Shown here: positions 6,837-10,685 of the stretch, piece after piece
Position numbering within the stretch: position 1 is the stretch's first letter
Layout of the letters: every line of letters begins with the position of its first letter
Assembly: GCA_021810735.1 (NCBI GenBank)
Contig: JAJZIF010000082.1
Span: 1 to 10,685, forward strand
Direction: 5' to 3'
Source: Acidobacteriota bacterium
GTDB taxonomy: Bacteria; Acidobacteriota; Terriglobia; Terriglobales; Acidobacteriaceae
DNA: 10,685 nucleotides
Program-made: the position numbers and the translations under genes
The notes under the pieces: model-generated
What the model was told of the DNA's origin: nothing
Databases searched by the model: none
Seen by the model: the letters and a program-made list of their open reading frames with translations, nothing else

Positions 6837-7108
6837 TCCCGCTCCTCGCCCAGAGTCGCGCCAAGGCCGACTTTCCTGCTGCTCGAGAACATATCCATCA
6901 ATGTACTCGGTACTCGCAGCCCACCCCGAAAGAAAGGGTGCAGCGCACGGCCAGCCATCCGGCAAGAAACGATGGCCCTCTCCGCTGCGTTTGCGCTCCA
7001 TCGAAGGCGCGCGTTTGCAGCCATGCGGTTCAATATGGAACGTCGCGAGCTAAACGCCTCTCTGCGCGCCGTTCTCTTCCTTCCCGACGCGGCCCATGCA
7101 TCGGCAGG
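6837..7108. other. Unassigned stretch between MscS remnant and terminator
   Basis: These 272 bases show nothing I can name. Leftward frames are open in parts, but the translations are Arg/Ser-rich with no family features. It may be the eroded 5' part of the MscS gene and its promoter. A short direct repeat (TACTCG twice) is near 6904-6914. No tRNA-like fold or insertion-sequence end was seen. Confidence 0.5.
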
Positions 7109-7141
7109 AAAAAAAACAAAGCCCCCGAGCGATTCAGGGGC
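7109..7141 (-). terminator. Rho-independent terminator of the tonB-exb-TPR operon
   Basis: On the minus strand, GCCCCTGA-ATCGC-TCGGGGGC (7141-7121) folds into an 8-bp stem (one U-G pair) with a five-base loop. The run TTTGTTTTTTTT follows at once (7120-7109). It begins 33 bases past the TPR gene's stop codon at 7175, so it ends the leftward operon and separates it from the MscS remnant. Confidence 0.88.
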
Positions 7142-7174
7142 CTTGCCGTTTACTGTCACGCACTGTTTGAAAAA

Positions 7175-7993
7175 CTATTTTCCCAGTTCAATGCCCTTCT
7201 GCACATTTTCGTTTGCTTTGATTTGATTTGCCTTGCGCGCGGCCAGGCCCTTCTCTACCCACTGCTGGGCCGTCGCTAGATCCGCTTGGCGTGCAGCATC
7301 GTCATCGCACTCGATATCGGCCTTGCGGCGATACGTCAGTACAAGGTAGGACATGGCATCGTCATAATTCGCTCGCAGTTGAACCGCCTTGTTCAGCGCG
7401 TCGAGTCCTTCCTGGATCAGCGGACTATTCTGCTCCGCCAGCGCGGCGCAAGCCTTCTTGTCCTTGATCGCAGCGCCATCGTCATGCAGGCCCAAAGACT
7501 GGCGCACGGGGATGGCGTTCTTGTATGCCAATGTCCAATCGATCACGCCAATGGTGTAATACGCTTCCGCGTCGTTCGGATCCACGGCGATGATTTTGTT
7601 TTGGTATGACTTCGCGTCTTTTAAATCCTGAATGTTGAAGTACAGCGATGCAATCCCTTTCAGCGCATTCAGATTGCTAGGATTTTTTTGCAGGACAAGC
7701 TGAAAATTCTGAATGGCCAGTTGCGCATTCTTCATATTGTCTGGCGTCTGCATGTTGGGAACGACTTGCTGAGCATAGGCTGTCGCCAGATACAGTCGCG
7801 CCATCGGCAATGTGGGATCGAGTTGGACGGCCTGCTGAAAGTGATCGATGGCCTGTTCATAGCTCGCTGTCTTGAAGGCTTCCACGCCCTTATTCAGTTG
7901 GTCGCGGGCTTTGAGTCTGTTACATCCAGTGGTAAGAGCCAGGCCCGCACACAGCAACGCAGCCATGACCGGATGATGTACAATGCGATTCAT
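7175..7993 (-). CDS. TPR-repeat lipoprotein, last gene of the tonB-exb operon (272 aa)
   Basis: This is a predicted envelope lipoprotein built of tetratricopeptide repeats, which bind other proteins; its specific role is unknown. The start at ATG 7993 is preferred over a longer frame starting 13 codons earlier, because AAGGAGAGG lies just before it and the product then begins with a normal signal peptide (MNRIVHHPVMAALLCAGLAL) and lipobox TTGC (lipidated Cys24). TPR-like helices: about 32-75 (KGVEAFKTASYEQAIDHFQQ), 92-122 (AIQNFQLVLQKNPSNLNALK), 126-155 (AKSYQNKIIAVDPNDAEAYY) and 193-222. A looser insert with Cys182 and a charged segment with Cys229 lie between and after them. It follows the second exbD by 185 bases with no terminator seen, and ends at a strong terminator. 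The context suggests a partner of the ExbB/ExbD/TonB machine or of its receptors. Confidence 0.85.
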   Translation of the reverse strand: MNRIVHHPVMAALLCAGLALTTGCNRLKARDQLNKGVEAFKTASYEQAIDHFQQAVQLDPTLPMARLYLATAYAQQVVPNMQTPDNMKNAQLAIQNFQLVLQKNPSNLNALKGIASLYFNIQDLKDAKSYQNKIIAVDPNDAEAYYTIGVIDWTLAYKNAIPVRQSLGLHDDGAAIKDKKACAALAEQNSPLIQEGLDALNKAVQLRANYDDAMSYLVLTYRRKADIECDDDAARQADLATAQQWVEKGLAARKANQIKANENVQKGIELGK

Positions 7994-8002
7994 TCGGATT
8001 GA

Positions 8003-8010
8003 CCTCTCCT
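8003..8010 (-). promoter_or_regulatory. Shine-Dalgarno that fixes the TPR lipoprotein start
   Basis: The minus strand reads AGGAGAGG (8010-8003), 9 bases before ATG 7993 counting from GAGG. The longer in-frame alternative start at 8032 would lie upstream of this site and add residues that break the signal-peptide pattern. Confidence 0.65.
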
Positions 8011-8178
8011 TACAATCATTCGACACCCACACAGGCTAGAACGGCAGGAGAGCCCGCTGGGAAATGTGATTTTCCTTACCGTGTGATCTTACTCTGTTTC
8101 CTGCAATTGAGAAAGTTCGTAGCCACCCGATCCAAATTCCAGTTGCCAGTAGAACGCACAGCCTATTCCCACCGCTCG

Positions 8179-8613
8179 CTATTGTCCCGCCGCAATCTTG
8201 GGGGTAATGACGCCGATGTGATCGACCCCGGCCTGACTACCGATATCCACCACGTCCGCAATTGCCGCCCAATCGAGATTCGGATCGCCCTTGATGAACA
8301 TCACCTTGGTCGCGCGAATCGCATAAATCTGCTCCAGCTGCGCCAGCAGCTGGCTATGCTGTATAGGCGTCTCGTTGATCTTATACTGCACGTTGCTGTT
8401 GCCGGACCCCATTACTTGCAGCACGATCGTGGTATCGCTTTGGTTCTCGTGTTGCGGATTTTTCGGCGGCTGGGGCACCAGAGCATCGAGTCCGTGCGGC
8501 GTGGTTGGCGTGATGACCATAAAAATGATCAGCAACACAAGAAGCACGTCGATTAGGGGAGTGACGTTCGGGGTCGACGACAGGCCGCCGACGTTACCAC
8601 CTGACATTGCCAT
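8179..8613 (-). CDS. exbD: ExbD/TolR-family biopolymer transport protein, second copy (144 aa)
   Basis: This is a rotor-like subunit of the proton-driven ExbB/ExbD complex in the inner membrane. The N-terminus is short and cytoplasmic, followed by one membrane helix at about 20-35 in NVTPLIDVLLVLLIIFMV. Asp22 matches the essential proton-carrying Asp of ExbD/TolR. The rest is the periplasmic domain, with TTIVLQVMGSG, a ligand-like strand VQYKINETPI, and the KVMFIKGDPNLDWAAIADVV segment typical of the family. Length is normal. GAGGA lies 7 bases before ATG 8613. It is clearly diverged from the exbD copy 119 bases upstream: it has a Gly/Ser N-terminus, a Pro/Asn/Gln-rich section after the helix (VPQPPKNPQHENQ) and no proline tail. 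The two may form a mixed dimer or serve different tasks. Confidence 0.93.
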   Translation of the reverse strand: MAMSGGNVGGLSSTPNVTPLIDVLLVLLIIFMVITPTTPHGLDALVPQPPKNPQHENQSDTTIVLQVMGSGNSNVQYKINETPIQHSQLLAQLEQIYAIRATKVMFIKGDPNLDWAAIADVVDIGSQAGVDHIGVITPKIAAGQ

Positions 8614-8732
8614 GAGATTATCCTCGTTTCAAAAAATGCGGCTTGAAAAACGCGTCTGCCGGGGCTGTGCTGCGTCCAAATGGAGTTGCGAATAACCTGG
8701 CCAGAACTCATCCCCGCGCCAGGCGTTCTGCC

Positions 8733-9221
8733 TCATGTGCCGGGCGCGGGCGCCGGGGTCGGGGTCGGCGGGGTCGGCGGAGTCGGTTGCGGCGGTGGCG
8801 ACGTCTGCGACGGCTCCGTCAGGAAAGCCACTTCATCGACGCCGGCGGTACGCAGCGCATCGATCGCGTTCATCACGATGCCGTAGCGCGCGCGCACATC
8901 CGCTCGAATGTACACGGTCTTGTTGGGCTTGTCCTGTAGTAGGTCCTGTGCCTTGGGCCCAAGATCCGCCAACACAATCTGATTCGCCCCCAGATACACC
9001 TTACCATCGCGCGTGATCGACACCTTCACGCTGTCCTCGTGGTCGGCATCCGGCAAAGGAATAGCACTGATCGCCCTGGCCAAGTCTACGTTCACCTTGT
9101 TATTCAACATGGGCGTGACGACCATGAAAATAATCAGCAGAACCAGCATCACGTCCACCATCGGGGTGACGTTGATGTCTGAGTTTACCTTCTTGCCTTC
9201 GTCTCGTACTGCAATTGCCAT
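8733..9221 (-). CDS. exbD: ExbD/TolR-family biopolymer transport protein, first copy with Pro-rich tail (162 aa)
   Basis: This protein works with ExbB to turn the proton gradient into motion for TonB. It has a charged N-terminus (MAIAVRDEGKKVNSD) and one membrane helix at about 21-37 (NVTPMVDVMLVLLIIFMV) with the essential Asp23. A periplasmic domain follows (VKVSITRDGKVYLGANQIVL, VYIRADVRARYGIVMNAIDA, GVDEVAFLTEP). The final 24 or so residues are a Pro/Thr/Ala tail (PPPQPTPPTPPTPTPAPAPG) not needed by the family; it may be a spacer, or a peptidoglycan- or partner-binding segment. GGGAG lies 7 bases before ATG 9221. exbB lies 158 bases upstream. Confidence 0.94.
   Translation of the reverse strand: MAIAVRDEGKKVNSDINVTPMVDVMLVLLIIFMVVTPMLNNKVNVDLARAISAIPLPDADHEDSVKVSITRDGKVYLGANQIVLADLGPKAQDLLQDKPNKTVYIRADVRARYGIVMNAIDALRTAGVDEVAFLTEPSQTSPPPQPTPPTPPTPTPAPAPGT
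8742..8773 (+). other. Potential G-quadruplex in the 3' end of the first exbD
   Basis: The plus strand has five runs of three or four G with short loops: 8742-8744, 8748-8750, 8755-8758, 8761-8764 and 8770-8773. This meets the usual G3-N1-7 rule. It lies on the template strand of exbD and comes from the codons of the Pro-rich tail, so it may simply be a by-product of proline codons. Confidence 0.5.
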
Positions 9222-9301
9222 AGAGTAACTCCCGTGGCTTGGAACTCCTGCCGCTGATGGGCATGGGGCCTGGCCGAAATCGTTTCAGGGTCAGCCCGGT
9301 G

Positions 9302-9330
9302 GGCTGGCGAAGATTTCACTCTCGCCAGCC
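9302..9330 (-). repeat. 9-bp hairpin in the exbB-exbD spacer
   Basis: GGCTGGCGA (9302-9310) and TCGCCAGCC (9322-9330) are perfect inverted repeats with an 11-base loop. In the leftward mRNA no U-tract follows, so this is not a standard terminator. It could be an RNA processing or stability element that sets the ExbB to ExbD ratio. Confidence 0.6.
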
Positions 9331-9379
9331 GCAACCGTGATTCCTGTTTGCAACCGGTTCCTGAACTGCGAGTTTCCTG

Positions 9380-10123
9380 CTAGCGCCGCGCGCCCTGCTT
9401 CAGGAAATAATCCACCAGCTCGCTGGAAGAGTTGTCCATTTCGACGTCGAAGGCCTCCACGCGATTGGTGAAGTAATTGAAGGCCATAACAGCCGGGATG
9501 GCGACGAATAGACCGAACGCCGTGGTGACCAGTGCCTCGGAAATACCGCCGGCTACCTGTCCGATACCGGAAGTCTTCGACGTGGCAATCGACTGGAAAG
9601 CGTCCAGGATACCGATGACCGTGCCAAACAGTCCGATAAACGGCGCCGTCGAACCGATGGTGGCCAAACCGCCCAGGCCGCGCTTAAGCTTGGCATGGAC
9701 AATGGCTTCCGACCGTTCGAGGGCGCGCTGGCTGGCTTCGACCTGGTCCTCGGTGACGGTACCGCCGCTGCCATAATTGCGGAACTCCTGGAGTCCCGCC
9801 GTGACGACTTCCGCCAGATGGGATTTCTTGCTGCGATCGGCAACTTTGATCGCTTCGTCCAGGCGGCCTTCCTTCAGGGCGCCTGCAACCTTGGGGGCAA
9901 ACTCCCGCGACTGCTTGCGGGCCGCCGAGAAATACAGGGCGCGGTCAATCATCACAGCCAGAGACCACACCGACATGATCAGCAGTAAGAACACGACGCA
10001 CCTGGGCAGCCATCCCATGTTGTGCCACATGTCGACGACACTGAAGCCGACTGGCTGCTGATCTTGAAAGAACGCGGCCAATGCAGCCGGGTGAGCGAAT
10101 TGCGTTAATTGTGCGAGAATCAC
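9380..10123 (-). CDS. exbB: ExbB/TolQ/MotA-family proton channel protein (247 aa)
   Basis: This is the inner-membrane stator that forms a pentameric channel around the ExbD helix. The start is a GTG at 10121-10123, supported by a full AAGGAGGA nine bases upstream. The N-terminal 40 residues are periplasmic or amphipathic. TM1 is at about 41-60 (CVVFLLLIMSVWSLAVMI). A long cytoplasmic part follows (KEGRLDEAIKVADRSKKSHL and a helical region to about 150). TM2 is at about 152-176 (GSTAPFIGLFGTVIGILDAF) and TM3 at about 194-216 (ISEALVTTAFGLFVAIPAV). Glu196 in ISEALVTTA matches the functional Glu176 of E. coli ExbB, and the GTVIG motif is intact. Length is normal. It sits between tonB (84 bases) and exbD, so ExbB is a better name than TolQ; no tolA, tolB or pal gene is seen in the window. 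Confidence 0.94.
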   Translation of the reverse strand: MILAQLTQFAHPAALAAFFQDQQPVGFSVVDMWHNMGWLPRCVVFLLLIMSVWSLAVMIDRALYFSAARKQSREFAPKVAGALKEGRLDEAIKVADRSKKSHLAEVVTAGLQEFRNYGSGGTVTEDQVEASQRALERSEAIVHAKLKRGLGGLATIGSTAPFIGLFGTVIGILDAFQSIATSKTSGIGQVAGGISEALVTTAFGLFVAIPAVMAFNYFTNRVEAFDVEMDNSSSELVDYFLKQGARR

Positions 10124-10129
10124 AGGAAT

Positions 10130-10148
10130 TTATCCTCCTTAAGGATAA
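10130..10148 (-). promoter_or_regulatory. exbB Shine-Dalgarno within a small inverted repeat
   Basis: The strong Shine-Dalgarno AAGGAGGA (10140-10133 on the minus strand) decides the GTG start of exbB. It lies inside TTATCC-TTAAGGA-GGATAA, a 6-bp stem with a 7-base loop. Part of the SD is in the loop and part in the stem, so the fold could mildly limit translation. The stem is weak and may be chance. Confidence 0.45.
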
Positions 10149-10207
10149 GCTTGCTTTGGTTATAACCGGGCTACGAAGCGTGTAGTGAGCGAGTGAATGC
10201 GAAATTA

Positions 10208-10685
10208 TCACTCATTCAAGGTGAAAACAACACTGATTGTCGTATCGACGTCGACAGGTACCCCATCCAGCACGGTCGGACGGTAGCGCCAGCGCCGCAC
10301 TGCATCCAACGCGCTCTGCTGCAGCATAGGCGGCCCGCTGATGACCTTCAGGCCCGTGATGGTTCCATCTTTGCCAATGGTTGCAGCCAGAACGACGGTA
10401 CCCTGAATGCGCGCCGCTTTCGCAATCGCCGGATAGGTAGGAGTGATCTCCTCAATCAGCTTGCTCGCCTCGACGCCGGACGACACCACAATCTTTTTCG
10501 GAGGAGCCACCTTCACGACCGGGCCGTTTCCCATGCCGCCGAGAATGCCTCCCATCACGCCGCCACCGCTGCCACCGAGACCGCCCATACCCGCCACGCT
10601 GCCGGGCGGCGGGGCCGAGGTCTTCACCATGCTGATGGTCTTCGGAATCTTACTGGGAGCCTGCAACTGCTCCTCCATCGACTCG
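10208..10685 (-). CDS. tonB: Energy transducer TonB, C-terminal part (N-terminus beyond right edge)
   Basis: TonB links the ExbB/ExbD motor to outer-membrane receptors. The frame remains open to the right edge, past an internal ATG at 10678, so the cytoplasmic N-terminus and membrane anchor are most likely outside the window. What is visible, numbered from that Met: a linker with SAPPPG and a Gly-rich run at 30-52 (GMGGLGGSGGGVMGGILGG), then VAPPKKIVVSSGVEASKLIE, then the TonB C-terminal domain (about 77-154). That domain shows TYPAIAKAARIQGTVVLAAT, KDGTITGLKVISG, LQQSALDAVRRWRYRPTVLDG and TISVVFTL, which match the family pattern YP..A, G.V.L, G.I, W.Y.P. The gene ends in TGA followed directly by TAA. 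The Gly-rich linker replaces the Pro/Lys linker of E. coli TonB. It is the first visible gene of the operon; the promoter is not in view. Confidence 0.93.
   Translation of the reverse strand, partial: ESMEEQLQAPSKIPKTISMVKTSAPPPGSVAGMGGLGGSGGGVMGGILGGMGNGPVVKVAPPKKIVVSSGVEASKLIEEITPTYPAIAKAARIQGTVVLAATIGKDGTITGLKVISGPPMLQQSALDAVRRWRYRPTVLDGVPVDVDTTISVVFTLNE

Noticed and set aside
8033..8178. Possible separate promoter or terminator between second exbD and TPR gene
   Set aside because: I found only a five-pair stem (GGAAA/TTTCC near 8061-8077) and no T-run or clear -35/-10 pair.
8614..8732. CCTGGC/GCCAGG inverted repeat between the two exbD genes
   Set aside because: Only six pairs with a loop of about 16 bases; it is too weak to call and expected by chance in GC-rich DNA.

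Overview
The window reads like chromosomal, GC-rich DNA of a Gram-negative bacterium. It carries an outer-membrane LPS-export protein and a TonB/ExbB/ExbD energy-transduction operon. Several features are ones I associate with Acidobacteriota (Terriglobia/Koribacter-like): a disordered N-terminus carrying an LIEFPR motif typical of their RDD-family proteins, a glycine-rich TonB linker, a DsbA-like protein with an extra N-terminal domain, and 'CATTCTGAGCGAAGCGAAGAAT' type dispersed repeats. This assignment is from recollection of protein style, not from a search.

Left part (1-3818). A leftward gene, cut by the window edge, starts with GTG at 891 and encodes a long low-complexity N-terminus, probably of an RDD-family membrane protein. 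A 296-base divergent spacer follows, and then rightward lptD (1188-3818). The last 50 bases before lptD hold an ECF-sigma-like promoter candidate (GGAAC-N17-CGTT) inside an imperfect inverted repeat.

Middle part (3819-6139). Two rightward genes follow lptD with short gaps: a DsbA-family thiol oxidoreductase with a CPFC active site, and a SurA/PrsA-like peptidyl-prolyl isomerase lipoprotein. The three together make sense as one outer-membrane assembly set. In E. coli, LptD needs disulfide formation by DsbA and chaperoning by SurA, and here the client and two candidate helpers are adjacent.

Middle-right (6140-7174). There is no intact gene here. It holds a nested dispersed repeat, the decayed remains of a leftward MscS-type mechanosensitive channel gene (two frame changes and a large internal deletion), an unassigned stretch, and a strong leftward rho-independent terminator.

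Right part (7175-10685). A leftward operon reads tonB (start beyond the window), exbB, exbD, a second exbD, and a TPR lipoprotein, ending at the terminator. ExbB/ExbD form the proton-driven inner-membrane motor and TonB transmits force to outer-membrane receptors. The TPR lipoprotein is an unassigned partner. Spacers inside the operon contain a 9-bp hairpin (exbB-exbD) and a small hairpin over the exbB Shine-Dalgarno. I saw no tRNA, rRNA, CRISPR or intact insertion sequence.
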